A DNA stretch of 64,000 bases from Trichaptum fuscoviolaceum. Lineage: Eukaryota; Basidiomycota; Agaricomycetes; Hymenochaetales; Trichaptaceae. Each line of letters begins with the position of its first letter. Positions within the stretch are counted from its first letter, which is position 1. The position numbers were made by a program, and so were the translations under genes. Below are positions 47,211 to 59,387 of the stretch, one piece after another. Location of the stretch: positions 2,091,424-2,155,423 of the forward strand of contig CAJSYZ010000001.1 of assembly GCA_910574455.1 (NCBI GenBank), given 5' to 3'. The notes under the pieces were generated by a model, which was not told the origin of the DNA, did no database searches, and saw nothing but the letters and a program-made list of their open reading frames with translations.

Positions 47211-50200
47211 TCATCCAGTCAATTTTTTGAAAAGGGAGGGCAAGCCGGCTACAAAGAGAGATTGAGGCAGATTCTTCGAAATTGTCTTCCTATCGTGAGC
47301 CTTGATACTTTGCTGCACAAAAGTACAGATTTCCCGATTGACATTTTCGACCGCTTCATACGAATTGACGAGCTTGCGGCTTGCGTTCGCGTAATCAGTC
47401 TCCAGAGAAATGAGGACGTTATAATGGCCAATACTGCTCATGCTCGGTGAGGTTCATCGTTTACGATGGCAGGGAATACGAACCTTTCAGCACGCATATC
47501 CTGAAGATCAGACATAGCTTCGTGCAGCAGACGATCCCGTGCAATGCGAATGTCGCTTCGAACTGCTCGAGACTTGTTACCAATATTCGATATAATCACC
47601 TAATGAAAGGAGGTTAGTGATGACCAACAGTCAGTTTCGGCCACAAACATCTTGTATGGAATTGATGACCTGATGGGAGATGTAAGTGAAGTATTTCACT
47701 TGTGGCAAGTTGAATGGAGAGTACACCGATAATTTCGCTCATGCCAGGTTCCTTGCTTTTGATTCCGTCAAACTCCTTTCGCACCGGGGCAACTTCATGA
47801 CCAATGCGATTACCCGTAAGGCCCATTTTCTTCCGGGAAATTTCTCCATCTAGTCAAGATATCAAGAAAAAAAGCAAGCAGCCTATTCCGATCTTTATGC
47901 TTACGATAACGTTCTGTGCCCCCTTTGACTCGTTCGACCAAACCTTCAAACGACGCTGATTTATACCTGGGCTTCTCATCGAACTTGACTTTCGCCTTTG
48001 CCGATTCCAAGTTCTTTGGCCCTCTGACTCCCGCGGACAGTAAGTCACCGGTGTACCTCTGAGTCGGTGTTTCCAGGTCAATGACTAGCGATCGATCCTT
48101 CTCTTCCAGTTTCTTGGTAGGCAACGGCACCCTACTGATGTCGCCATCACTTTCCATCATATCCTCGGTCAGATCAATAAGCCTCGGTTTGGCCTTTTTG
48201 GTCGCCGTCGCTGATTTTGTCACTGCCGGCGAGCTTCCCATCACTATCGGGAGTTCTACCACTTCGTCTGATACCGGACTCAGGAGCTTTGGGTTGTCCA
48301 GTATATCCGCGACGGCTGGAAATTCATCCAATGCAAGGATATCAGTGTTGACAGTGCCTTCAAAGGCCTCGCGATGGTCTTCGAGAATTTTACCATCAGT
48401 TACATCTTCCACCATTTCTTCAAGTTCTATGGTGGCAGGGTCGGGATGGGCTATAGTCAATGTTGCACCCCTCAGGAGCACATCCTCTAACGAAGGGAGT
48501 GCACTGCCCTTCTGTTGTGCGATCATTGATTGTGGTTTGTTCACGTTCACCTTGTCGCTCTCGACGGTATCTTCTAGAGCTTTCTCAGAGACTCTGGGTT
48601 GCTTGTTATCCATCCGCTGTTCATCTATGGGGTTCTTTTGACGAGGCTTCAAGATATGTTACTATGATGTGCTTCAGTGAAAATTGCAGGTTTACCTCTA
48701 AAGGGATATTTCTGTCTTTCTCTCGCAAAGGGCCCCGTTTTCCAGTAGCTTCTTTCGGCTTGGCCACTTCTTTCACTTTTGCTTTTGTCTTAAACACGAG
48801 TTTCAGCTAGGACACAGATACTGAAGTGATCTTAACACAGATCATACCTTCAAATCCGTCTTGACTATCTTGACCGAAGGCTTGTCAGCATTTTTCACAG
48901 CTACTTTCTTGGATGCCAGCTTGAAAGCCGAGGGCGAAGACGGATGAACCGCGATGCGTACATCACTAGAAGGGATTTGTTCCCAGTCGATATCCTTCGT
49001 ATTTTCCTTAGTTGCTCTACCCTGAGCTCTGTATTTCGAAGAAAGCCGTTTAGAATCACTGCCGACCTTCTCTGGGACCAAAGAGTAAGGTTTCTTTCTC
49101 TTCGGCGAAGGTGGGCATTCGATCGGGACAGTATCTTCGGCTGGCCGTTTCTTCGGGTTTGTTTTCAATTTCTTGGCAGCAGCCCCTCCATATTTGCCCT
49201 TCATCTTTGAAACTCGTGAGAGTGGCGACGAGTGGAGAGCAGGCTCAAAGGCTGCAAGCTTTGCTGCCCTCTTATTGGCGACGGGGATAGACTTGACATC
49301 TTCGTCGTTCACATTATTCTTTCCTGTGACTGCGGTTGTAGATTGTTTGCCGGAGCGTCGAGGGGACATTTTTTTGGACTCTTCATATATGCCTGTGCTT
49401 GATGTGTCATTAACTATATCCTGCACTGGCCTATCGTCGGTCTGAAATACTTGAGCGGTGTTGTCTTTACTCAAGACACTCTTTTCCGCATCAGAAGGCG
49501 TCTCCTTTACTTCCGAAATATCTTCCAATTTTCCACGAGTCTTCTTGGTTGCACGCCCATATGGCCTGCCCTTTGTATCTTTGGACGAAACTTCTTGCAC
49601 TTTCTTTGTGGAGGTTGGAGTGACTGTTGTTGAATGTACTGAGGAACGCGTGGTGCGCGTAGACTTCTCGATATTTTTATCTGTTTCACTAATTGCTTGC
49701 TCTTCGTCAGAATCGATGCGACGATGCGCCACTTTTCTGAGGGCTTCACGTCTCTTCTGCTGAGTTACCTCAGTGCTCAACTCCTCGTCATTATCCTGAC
49801 AATCAGAAAGTAACTGAGCTTTGTTCATCTCATTCGAAAATCGCACTCACCGCGCTGCCATTGGCTTGTAGCACTTTATCTACATTGCCTTTCTCTAATT
49901 CATCAATATCCGACAGCATCTCATCTCCATCACCGTATACGGAGATGCGAAGCTGCGTCCTAGAAGAAAGACGTCTCCCAGTACCTCCCTTCCTATCATT
50001 CCTGATGTCCTTTTCTAAAAAAAGTCCGTCAGTCATCTCTCTCAGGGAATCAGACACGGATATAGAGACTCGCCATCTGATGCCTTTCCGTCCACACTCA
50101 AATCCGTCCCAAGCACTATCTCGGTCCGTACATCGGGTGCAGCTTCAATGGTTTCTTTCACAGCATTTTCATCCAAAGCGACGTGGTCAACATTTGTAGA

Positions 50201-52313
50201 GCTTGCTTGCTTCGTTGGTTCGCCCAGTTCGTTCTTGTCCGGTGACATCGATTTATCGAAAGCCGAGGCGTAAACTTCGTACATAATCAGTGTCAGTCAC
50301 CCATCTTCATGGATGCCGCATGAACTTACAATTTTCGACTTCTTTGACCTACATGCCATGCAATGAGAGAATTGTTTACAGCATGAAGTTGAAGTTGAAA
50401 ACACAGACCTTATCGAATGAAGGCGGATCGGATTCCCATTTTGTTCCATCCGCTCGGAATTCTAATAGAGCACTTGACTCTGTTACGGAAACACGAGACC
50501 TCCGCTCTAAGGTTGCATTTTTGGCAGACCTAATTAGAACGTGCTCCTGTGTCGTACAATCAGTGCGCTAGATCAGCTGCAAACAACATGCATTAACTGA
50601 CTAATTTCCTGTGGCGCAGAGCTTGAATGAATCGTTCACGGTCGCTTTCGCGAATGTTAACTAAAAGTTCAAGAGACATCGTTTCTGACGAGTGGTTCAC
50701 AATCGGCTGGTCTGCTAAACTAGGGACACTGTTCAGTGTTGCAGTCACGAAGACTGATTCCCCTGCAGATATCCTTAGTAACTAAAAAAGGGAAAGCAAC
50801 AGCAACATTATACCTTTTGTAACCATACTCATGCATTGGACAGTTGAGAAGTGGATCAGGAGTGATTCGTATAGTCCGTCCTAGAAATCTGTTAGATTAC
50901 ACAAATTTCTGAATGCCAAGACACGTGGGCTACCTCTTGCTCGACATTTACAAAGAATGTCGACCTGTCGATACAAAATCTATCGGATACGTTAGGCTGG
51001 GGATACGTGTTTCCACAGACTACAACGTCTTGAACGTCAAATGGCTGGGGGCTACTCGAGAATAAGAAAGGAAGTATGCGTAGATAGAGTGATAGCACTC
51101 ACAATGATATATCGGCAGATGCAAAGATATCGAAGAGGTTTGAGGCTGTCTCTTCCCAGTCCTTCGCTGATGCGTGAACCAGGACCTTTTGAATTGACTT
51201 TGAAACCTTTGGGGTTGCAAAGGCTTTTCCAAAGACTTCCTGCACAAATTGCGTGTGCTTGTCTTTCGCAGTAGAAGATGAAGGGAGCAGACGAGCGAAC
51301 AAATTCAACAGGGCTTCCAAAACAACGTAGTCTAATGCCCACAGTTTAGAACCAATGGGCTTAACTTGTACGCATATAGTCTGTCACACCTTTAGTTTTA
51401 CTGATCGCGATTCCAAGCTTTACTCTAAAAACAGAGAAAGATCAGCTCAATTTGATAAACCACATGTAAGAAAACACTCGCCCTCCTAAAGTTTTCGGAG
51501 AGCGCAGTTTAGCCTGGTTAGCAGGATGCGAAGCAGATGATTCTGATAATAGCATGAATGCCTGAATGTATGTAAATATTGCGGTTATATGCGCATTGGT
51601 ATTGAGTTACCGTGCTCTTCAGTGCAGCATCTAGTACTTTATTGGAACCAATCGTCCTTTCATCAAAGAAAAGGCTGCATATCGGTGCATACAGAGCACT
51701 TGCAATGGCTGCCTTTGCTGTCTCTGACAAACGATCAATATATAAACTGCTTCATGATTTAGCATGCAGCATACCTGTCACATTAGTTTCGATATAATCC
51801 TGAAAAGAGGTTTCAAATTTATCAGATTGAGAGAGCTCAATGAATGTTCGTAGCTATAGAACGCACAATCACGCCTGAAAGGAGAGAATATGCGACCTTC
51901 TCCCATCCCTCTTGAATTTCTTTCTCTAATACGGATTCTTCATCAAGACAAAGTCTCTCCGTCAACACCTTGAGAATGGTCGCGGCAGCCTTCAACGCCG
52001 TCTCAGTATAGCTAGTGTACAGTGGTATAAGAGGCGCCCGTAGGACAGATGCAAGTTTGGAAAAGGCCTCATTGGACGGACGTGAGGAATTCTATAGACG
52101 CATTAGTAAGATAGTTGATTCTATTCATCATCAATCTTCGAGAGCCATAGAACGCTGTGAATGAACAACAAGCCATAGAACGCATACCAGCAGGACTGTT
52201 GCCGAAGAGATGTTCTCTATGTTCTCTAGAACAGCTTTCTTAGTCTTCCCTTTCGCTGCAGAATTCCGTAGAGCTTGCACTGCGGCTTGAAGCTGCTCAT
52301 TCATCTTCACCAA
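47211..52313 (-). CDS. Probable meiotic chromosome-axis core protein, Red1/SYCP2-like
   Basis: A long, intron-rich minus-strand gene of well over 1,000 residues. It starts MVKMNEQLQAAVQALRNSAA and has an alpha-helical, ARM-like N-terminus: FSKLASVLRAPLIPLYTSYT, AAIASALYAPICSLFFDERT, KLGIAISKTKDYVVLEALLN, FGKAFATPKVSKSIQKVLVH and NLFDIFASADIS. A beta-rich, PH-like region follows (PQPFDVQDVVV, RFCIDRSTFFVNVE, LYESLLIHFSTVQCMSM), ending in a helix ESDRERFIQALRHRK. A very long Lys/Ser/Asp-rich disordered centre (about 47.8-50.3 kb) has several basic clusters. The C-terminus is a predicted coiled coil (LETDYANASRKLVNSYEAVE, VNREICTFVQQS). This order is that of Red1/SYCP2 axis proteins, which bind HORMA-domain proteins and form filaments. 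I infer this from architecture; sequence identity in this family is low. Exon joins across 50.3 kb are in phase, so one gene is favoured. Confidence 0.5.
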
Positions 52314-52893
52314 GTTCTCCGCGAGTCAAGGATGAACGCAAAAGGGAAGAAATTCTGAGTATCAAGGGTTTGTGAAGCAAACGGAGATTCAGGAGTAGAC
52401 GAAGTAGACGTATCAGTTATTGTGCTAACAGTGCGATGGTTATAAACTGGTTGAAATTGCGTGTAGGCTCACGACGAAGTGGGTTGATGTGATGGAGTAA
52501 GAGAAAGTTCTTTCATTGCAATTCAGGCTTGAAATCCTGATGTGACATAACGCGATGCCACTGGCAGTGTACATGTAAATAAATAAATGTAAATAGCGCG
52601 TCGCGTCACGCTCGGACCACGCTTTCAAGTTGACAATTCACACTTCACAGTGCAAAACTTGAGTGGCGAAATACACAATTTATTCGTTATTATTCATTAC
52701 ATACACTATTCAAGTTACAAAGGCTAATAATGGCTGTTATACTATGCAAACGGTATCCGGTAAAAACAATACAAGGGTGAAAAAGATTGACACAAAAGGA
52801 CAGAGCACCGATAGCTAATTGTGGTGGTCGTTGAGACAGCAGAGTACAGGGCACAGGAATCGAGTGATTATAAAAGCAGTTATTTTATCGTGT
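52314..52893. promoter_or_regulatory. Intergenic region
   Basis: 580 nt between two minus-strand genes; promoter of the axis-protein candidate and 3' end of the next gene. AT-rich, no ORF of note. Confidence 0.4.
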
Positions 52894-54274
52894 TCAAAGG
52901 GCGCGGGCGCACGGTGTCATTTCCGAAGTGTTGGTAAGTTGGTTTGTCCTGGAATAGACAGACTCAAATGGATAGGCTAGAGCAGCGGGGTGTGAAGTAC
53001 CAAAGGGGCTTGCTAGAGCAGCGGATCCGTTATCCTCCCCCATGACCTCGGTCCGTTTGTGATATGACAGCCAAGATCCACTGCGAGGAGGAATTCCAGG
53101 GCGAGCTGGAAATCTGTTGGCTTCCGGCGATGATTTCGACTTGGTTGAAATATCCATGTCCTCATCGCATTCAAGAGAAGAGGGAGAATTAGTCGCCGTA
53201 TATGACAATTCCGGAAGAACGCCTTCTGTTGGGGTTGGTGCCCATCGTCCTGGCTTGTTGCGACGCATGTCAATCATGCGTGGTGCTTCTGGGAGAGTCG
53301 GAGGTCCCTTAGAACATTGTTCAAGTGGTGTAACCGGGTTCGAACTGTCTAGAGGATGAGCTAGTGCGAACGATGCTAGGAGTGAAGGAGTGACGCTCGC
53401 TGTCACAGATCCTGGGGTGGAAGAGTCTTTTGCACCGCGGGCGTTTGGCATAAGTGAATTATTGACTGACGGGGAGGGTATGTCAACATGAAGACTGAGC
53501 ATCGGTCGATTATTGGCCTGCCGACGCCTCGTCATGGAAGGCGTATCACTAATGCGGGAAGCAGGGGCACAAGTTTTCTCATGAGGTGATTGGTATGTAG
53601 CGCAAGGTATCGGTGATCCTCGAAGTTGTGACAGATAGTTCGGGTGTCCATTTTCGCAAGAAAGAACCCGAATAGGTGGATGATTCATTTCATTCGTTGG
53701 GATAGTTGTTTTGTGCGAGTTGTTACAAGACACTAGAGAATGTTGTTAGCGGTGAGCTGAGAATAAAGGCAATAATCGTTACCCGGGCCGCTCTGAGAGA
53801 GTCTAGTCATCCGGCTACGTTCAATGGATTCAATCGGTTGTGATTGACCAGTTTTCCTATTGATACAGTCTTCGATCACTTTAACATGTCTCTCGTCATG
53901 GTGACCTTCGGGAAGTCCTGTGCGCCAGGTCGATCCCAAAGGCATCGTTTCCAGTGCTGGGTTATATGGAATGAGAATGTTTAGGGTGGCATACGTGGGC
54001 ATTGAAAAATACCTTCAAGAAATGCATTGTGAACATCTTCAGACCAGATATCCTGATCATGCTCTGTGGTACCGCGCGCTTTCTTCGTATCATGAGAATA
54101 GGCTGGCATTGGCGCTGTAGACTGTCTCTTCAATGAAGGTCGCGGGGTCGCGTCAGCTTCCTCATTGCGTACACTCGTCGCCTGCAAGGGACTAGGGGAT
54201 ACCAAGTGAGCCTCAACTTGCAGGGTCTCACAGCTCAGGTAAATTTGCTTGAAGGGAGGTAACATGGGTAACAA
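52894..54274 (-). CDS. Putative divergent TEA/ATTS-like transcription factor
   Basis: Three exons (54274-54013, 53956-53783, 53732-52894) join in phase to 424 residues. The N-terminus is disordered with a basic patch (SLKRQSTAPMPAYSHDTKKA). A short helical domain follows across the first intron: DIWSEDVHNAFLEALETMPL, then HVKVIEDCINRKTGQSQPIE and SIERSRMTRLSQ. A Trp followed by an acidic helix reading AFxEAL, a helix ending KTG and a third helix with basic residues recall the TEA domain. The RxRKQVSSH recognition-helix signature is not present, so the match is weak. The rest is Ser/Pro-rich, with the final segment in one exon. A nuclear regulator is the best guess. Confidence 0.6.
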
Positions 54275-55179
54275 GATGTAGCGCAGAGAGGTGGAAAGTA
54301 AAGGTCCTTAGCGCGCGAGGGAATATGCGCGCTGATATGTTATTGGGTTTGAACGTGGGAGCTTTCTACCTCAGAAGGATCTTGTGTACCAATGTGGGCG
54401 TTCATGGGCGCCTAAAACTGCCCTGAATAGTCCACTGTTGAAGCCGCCAATGACGTCACGCGAACAGTCTACGTGACTCAGGCACACAAGACGCGTAGAA
54501 ATTGATAAAGGGGAATGTTGCGATACTACATGGACTCTGCTCCCTTGTAGTCATTGATACATTATATCCTCAGGGAACCAACTAGTTAATCTGGCTTTCA
54601 TATGCAATGCTGACATTTTGTTCCCAAGTCGTGTGGTGTCACTGGTGACACCTAGTTCACCTTAAGGACCAACGAGCAAGCTGCATCATCGTACGATAGA
54701 CTCGGAGTCGGCTGTGTTATGGGAAAATGCAGATCACGATGAGCACACTGGCATACCTGTGAACTCATTTACTAGAGAATAAAATATCTCTTTCGGTAGT
54801 GTTGACAGTCTGTTACAAGTGTATGCGGTGTCTCTCTCAGCCATAACGCACCGAATCTTGGCATTGGGTGGTCAAAATGGAGATGCCGAAAGTTTGACTT
54901 CAACGTGAAATGGTGATGTAGTACGCAACCCACTTTCAAAGTTGTGGGGTAACCCGTCAGACGCGTGTTGACGTGTTGTTGTTGTAGTGGTACTCATCAC
55001 GTGAGATTGCCATTCCAAGCACGACGCGCGAAGGACCGACCTTGCTTTACCTCTTGACTTCCAACCACCACCTTCACCAGGCTTCCGACTGCCTTCGTCT
55101 CCCCTCCCCTCAAATTTATCCTCTTGCTGTGGGATCTTCTTAAGGTCTTGAACGTACTTCAGATTAGCAAGCAACAGTA
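54275..55179. promoter_or_regulatory. Divergent promoter of the TEA-like and histone H1 genes
   Basis: 905 nt between divergent starts, with pyrimidine-rich stretches before the H1 ATG. The minus-strand ORF at 54872-55219 overlaps the H1 start and is judged spurious. Confidence 0.4.
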
Positions 55180-56323
55180 ATGTCAGCCACCAAGAAGTCC
55201 AGCAAGTCTGCAGCGACAAAGAAGGCGGCTGCGCCTAACCACCCGCCTTGGGCTGATATGATCAAGGTAAACAAAAAATTCAAAAACGTCAAATTAAGGA
55301 CCTGCAGAATTCTTCTCTTCATCGATGGCTTCCTTTCGTACAAACAAGCTTTTCTATCACCTCGCCTCGATTATAATCTGCACCAAGAAATTGACCCGTA
55401 GCTGACTGGAAACTTGATGATTTCCTGTATAGGAATGTATTGTTGATCACCCAGAAGAAGCAAGAAGTGGTGTATCTCGACCGCAAATCAAGAAGTTCGT
55501 ATCTCCGTAGTTGACCCTAACTAAAGCTCACGAACGTGCAGGTTTGTGGAAACGAAATACAAGGTGGTTTTCGGTGCCGCTCAGACCTCCCAGCTAAATA
55601 AAGCCATTACACATGGTGCTGAGAAGGGAGTCTTTGTCCTTCCTAAAGGTGATCTTCTTAGATGCATCCATAACCACTATTAGGTATTAAATTGCAGATA
55701 GGACCCTCTGGGAAAGTGAAACTTCCTCCGAAGCGGAGCGCCGAATCAGTTGCAACTAAGGAGGTTGGTCATATTTTCAGACACTCCATGAACTCATCTA
55801 AATTATCGGATAGAACAAACCTACTGCTAAACCTGCCGCAAAGCCTGCTAAACCTGTGAAAGCCCCTGCAAAGCCAGTGGTGAAACCGAAGGCGAAACCC
55901 ACAGCTGCTAAGAAGACCACTAAGACGACAACTGCTAAAGTATCATCGGCAAAATCAACTCCAGTGAAGAAGCCAGCTACCGTTAAGTCTGCAAGCAAGC
56001 CTACCGCTTCAGCGAAGAAGGCACCGGTTAAGCCAACAGCAAAAAAGGTGCCCACCAAGAAAGTAGTTGCTACTAAGAAGGCGCCCGCTAAGAAGGTAAA
56101 TGATATCGCGTTTCTCTTATCTCCTTATCGCCACTAAGCGATGTCTAGGCTGCGACTACCGGACGTTCAGCTACAAAGGCAAAGACCGCCGCTTCCAAGC
56201 CCAAAGCTTCTGCCAGGAAGCCAGTGAAGACAGCTACCAAGAAGGTAATACCTTCCTCCTTGCATATTATAAGAGAGTTAATCCCAGTCTTTCATGATTT
56301 TGCAGAGCTCTACGAAGGCATAG
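55180..56323 (+). CDS. Linker histone H1
   Basis: Seven exons (55180-55266, 55433-55494, 55542-55648, 55702-55763, 55814-56095, 56149-56244, 56306-56323) give 237 residues. A short Lys/Ala head (MSATKKSSKSAATKKAAAPN) leads to a winged-helix globular domain: HPPWADMIKECIVDHPEEAR, SGVSRPQIKKFVETKYKV, SQLNKAITHGAEKGVFVLPK and GPSGKVKLPPK. A long Lys/Ala/Pro tail follows (KPAAKPAKPVKAPAKPVVKP and KKAPAKKAATTGRSATKAK), with SPxK-free but TPVKK-containing repeats. This is the standard H1 layout: the globular domain binds the nucleosome dyad and the tail the linker DNA. Unlike animal H1, it is intron-rich and presumably polyadenylated. Confidence 0.96.
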
Positions 56324-58245
56324 GTTATTTAGCAATCCGTCGTTCACATCTCTTTGTTGTTCTCTATCTGTGACTCTATGTATGTATCCTGTCTGCTATG
56401 CTCGATCCCCTCCCCCTATTGGCTTCCTCAACCTTATGCGATGACCCTCATAGACAATCTTTCATGCTCGTCTTATATTTTTGCGTGTGTAAGAGATATT
56501 TATGTGGCGGAGAGAAATATAAGTTATGATGCAGTCGATCTCTAGGGAGTGTATAGTCTGTACAGTGACTATTTGGCATGAACAAGAACGTTTACCCGAG
56601 TCGTCGCACCAAAACGATAACCTGAGGGATCTCCACCGATCTCCAATTCTTCGTTGGGTCAAATATGGCTATCAGAATCAAGTGGGTTTCGACTTGCGTA
56701 CTCTATGTCATGTCTTGAGAGTTGATTTTGACTCGGTGGCAGGCTCTCTGGGAGCGTACAGGATAGCGACGTGGCCACTTAGATGTACTTTAGGTTCCTG
56801 GTCACAGTCTCTGGTTTCTTTGCTTCGATTATCAATCCAGCCTCTCTTAATTATATACGTCCATACAGGTAGACATTGCTACTGTTCCAAAGCATAAGTC
56901 TTGGGCGGAAAGTGTCAAAAGTTCCTCGCTGCGACGATCACTCTCAGTGATGTGTCTCAAACCCCTCCGCCCAAAACTTGCCTTATTGGGTTGCTTTCGT
57001 TCCTCTTGTGCTCACCATCTACTTTACTTCTACTTCTACAATTTGCACGCTTTATCTGTCGGATAGAACAGTCTCGCAGTGACCTAGACAACAGACGTAT
57101 ATTCCGGAGTCGAAAAGCCTAAGGGTAAAGCCTGAATGCCCCCGGTGTGAGCTTCTTGTTGCTGAAACATCGATCACTTGTCTTAAGGAGGACGTATATC
57201 CCGCCAGATCACTCTTTCTCCATTGTTCGTTGTCAATAAACTTCAAGGTGCCTCTATCCTCTCCATATTGTGCTCGTCAAGTCCTCGAGCTCTGTTGAAA
57301 ATATTATATTTATTTTGTCTTTGGGATTGGTATTATTAGGCACCATAGCTGACAAAGCAACTCGTGTACTTGAGGACAACTTCCGAGACTTGTGTGAGCG
57401 GGTTATTGGTTAAAGATTGATGTATACATGAAAGAAGATCTCCAGAATGAAGTGATCAAAATCAGGTAGGCAGACTATCTTGTTCTCATCCCCTTGACTT
57501 CCCCTCACTGAGAGGATTAGGTCATGAATCTACAGAAACGCCAAGAAGTCCGGTCATGATGATGGTAGAATTCCCGAGAATAAAGTGAAGGTATAAAAGG
57601 GACGAGAGAATTGAAAGTGTGACAAGAGAGAGACATCTAAAATCTCCGATTTCGTAGATAAAGGAGCTCGCTACGATCAGTCAGCAAGGGTAAACTGTGT
57701 CACAAAACACCTTCTCAGCGAAGAATGACTCGGAGTTCTTCGCAGGCAAGTTAGAGAAATACAATTCATTTAGCTTACGTCTGCTACTAGCTGCTACAAT
57801 TATTTGTATATATTCACTCATAGACTAGCTGTATGATAGCAGGAAGACTAGGAAACAGAGATAAACCGATAAAGAAGATGTCAGACTTTTCCATTCTGTG
57901 CACAGCGGCAGCTTCAAGGAGAAGGGGATATCTTCAGCTTAATAAAGTCAAGATTTAAAGTAATCACACCTATTTATTATGGTATTTACAATTTCTTTAG
58001 TGAATTTAGCGGAACAAATGTCATTATTCGTGTTGTTTCATGACTTCTTGTGTAGAAAGTCCTTTTGAATCGGGATTTACTCCTAAAAAGGAAATTGCGC
58101 TAACTTGAAGTGATCGAAACTTCTAAACTTGAAGTCAATAGCTTGAGAACCAAATACACGCAAACTTATATCTTTAAAGTCGTCCGAGTCCTTCGTAATT
58201 CAACTCGAATCGATCTTTATATCTCTCCACGACCAATCTCGACTA
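56324..58245. other. 1.9-kb gene-free region
   Basis: No ORF with family features on either strand; the longest (123 codons at 56526-56897) has a random-looking composition. It includes an imperfect inverted repeat at 56896-56909 and 56966-56979. It could hold long untranslated ends, a non-coding RNA or a degraded element. Confidence 0.45.
56896..56979. repeat. Imperfect inverted repeat, 14-bp arms
   Basis: Arms at 56896-56909 (aagtcttgggcgga) and 56966-56979 (tccgcccaaaactt) are complementary at 13 of 14 positions with a 56-nt spacer. It could form a hairpin in RNA or mark a decayed mobile element end. No target duplication or ORF was seen. Confidence 0.5.
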
Positions 58246-59189
58246 ATGACCACTTCTTTGCAATCAGATGTAACAAGGAAACGAATACGCGAAGATGCGG
58301 ATGCGAACGTAGAAGTCTCCCATGTAACTAAGAGGCCCAAAATCAAACCGTCCGGCTCTGAAACGAAAGGACAGGGTGTACATGGTCCGTTAGAAGGAAA
58401 TGATGTTGGTCAAGGCAAAGAATTGGATGACAGGCTTCGAACTACTTCAGACTCCGCCCGGAAAAAGTCGAAAGAAACTAGTAGGGGCAAAGCACATAAG
58501 GCTAAAGGCGCTGCGAAAGATGTAGTGTCAAGTCCAGGGAATATACCACTGGCAAAACCATCGCACAAGATAAGAAAACTGGCACCCCCAAGACCTTTTC
58601 CGACTGTCCCGACCTCCGTATCTGCTACGGGTCCCAAGTCTCAGCACAAAAAAGGGAAGAATTGGATATGCATAACTCGGAGGACAGCTTTGGGGGCTTA
58701 TTTGAGACGTTGCAAAGAACTTGTCATGAAGGATGGGTACGTGCGTGTTGAGCATACTAGATGATGGGGCTAATATACATTGGAATTATAACTTGTAGAT
58801 ATAGGGAGCTTCATCTGTACGCCCTTGGGGCTGCAATTCCTCATCTAGCTCGTTTAGCTGTTTCGCTGCCTACCATCCTCCCGTTCGCGCCTGATGAGAT
58901 CCACAGCGAGGTCGAAACTGGAACGGCAGAGCTGCACGACGAGCTAATACCAGACGACGAGGACGAAGACATTTCGATGCGTACGCGAGGGAAGTCCACA
59001 ATGAGCGTCGTTATCCTCATAGGAGACAGGGAGCCCAAACCACAACCAGCCGCAACAACGAAACACTCGAAAGCATTGGACAGGCGGAAAAGGAAACGTG
59101 CGGAAGAGGCGGCGGCCACAGTCGATTCAGAGGACATGCAAGAAATCGTATTCAAAGAAGGCGACCAGGACAGTGATCTAGACTCTTAA
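58246..59189 (+). CDS. POP7: RNase P/MRP subunit Pop7 (Rpp20, Alba family)
   Basis: Two exons (58246-58736, 58799-59189) give 293 residues. The Alba-like domain is in the second half: NWICITRRTALGAYLRRCKE, MKDGYRELHLYALGAAIPHL, ARLAVSLPTILPFAPDEIHS, then the final strand STMSVVILIGD. These match Pop7/Rpp20, which pairs with Pop6/Rpp25 on the RNA of RNase P and RNase MRP in the nucleolus. The protein is about twice the length of yeast Pop7. It has a roughly 140-residue basic, disordered N-terminus (KKSKETSRGKAHKAKGAAKD) and an acidic/basic tail ending EGDQDSDLDS. An acidic loop (IPDDEDEDIS) interrupts the domain. Confidence 0.9.
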
Positions 59190-59387
59190 ACCTCCAACAT
59201 ACTACTATATACCCTCACAGAAAGAATATACCGCTCCTATAGATCGTATTTAATCATCTACCGTTGCCTCAGGATGGCCTTGCATAACGAGGTGCACTGC
59301 GTTCTTACGTTAAGACTTCTCCGTTCAAGCGTGGGCTCACGGGATTTTGAGCAATGCAAAAAGTATGTCTAATGATTGAACGAAGTC
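59190..59387. other. Convergent intergenic region
   Basis: 198 nt between converging genes. No gene seen. Confidence 0.5.

Noticed and set aside
48081..48641. 186-codon plus-strand ORF
   Set aside because: Antisense to the Ser/Lys-rich middle of the axis-protein candidate; high Ser content is a mirror of that region.
54872..55219. 115-codon minus-strand ORF across the H1 start
   Set aside because: Overlaps the H1 start codon on the other strand and has no features.
55798..56058. 86-codon minus-strand ORF rich in Gly, Ala and Phe
   Set aside because: Mirror image of the Lys/Ala/Pro tail of histone H1.
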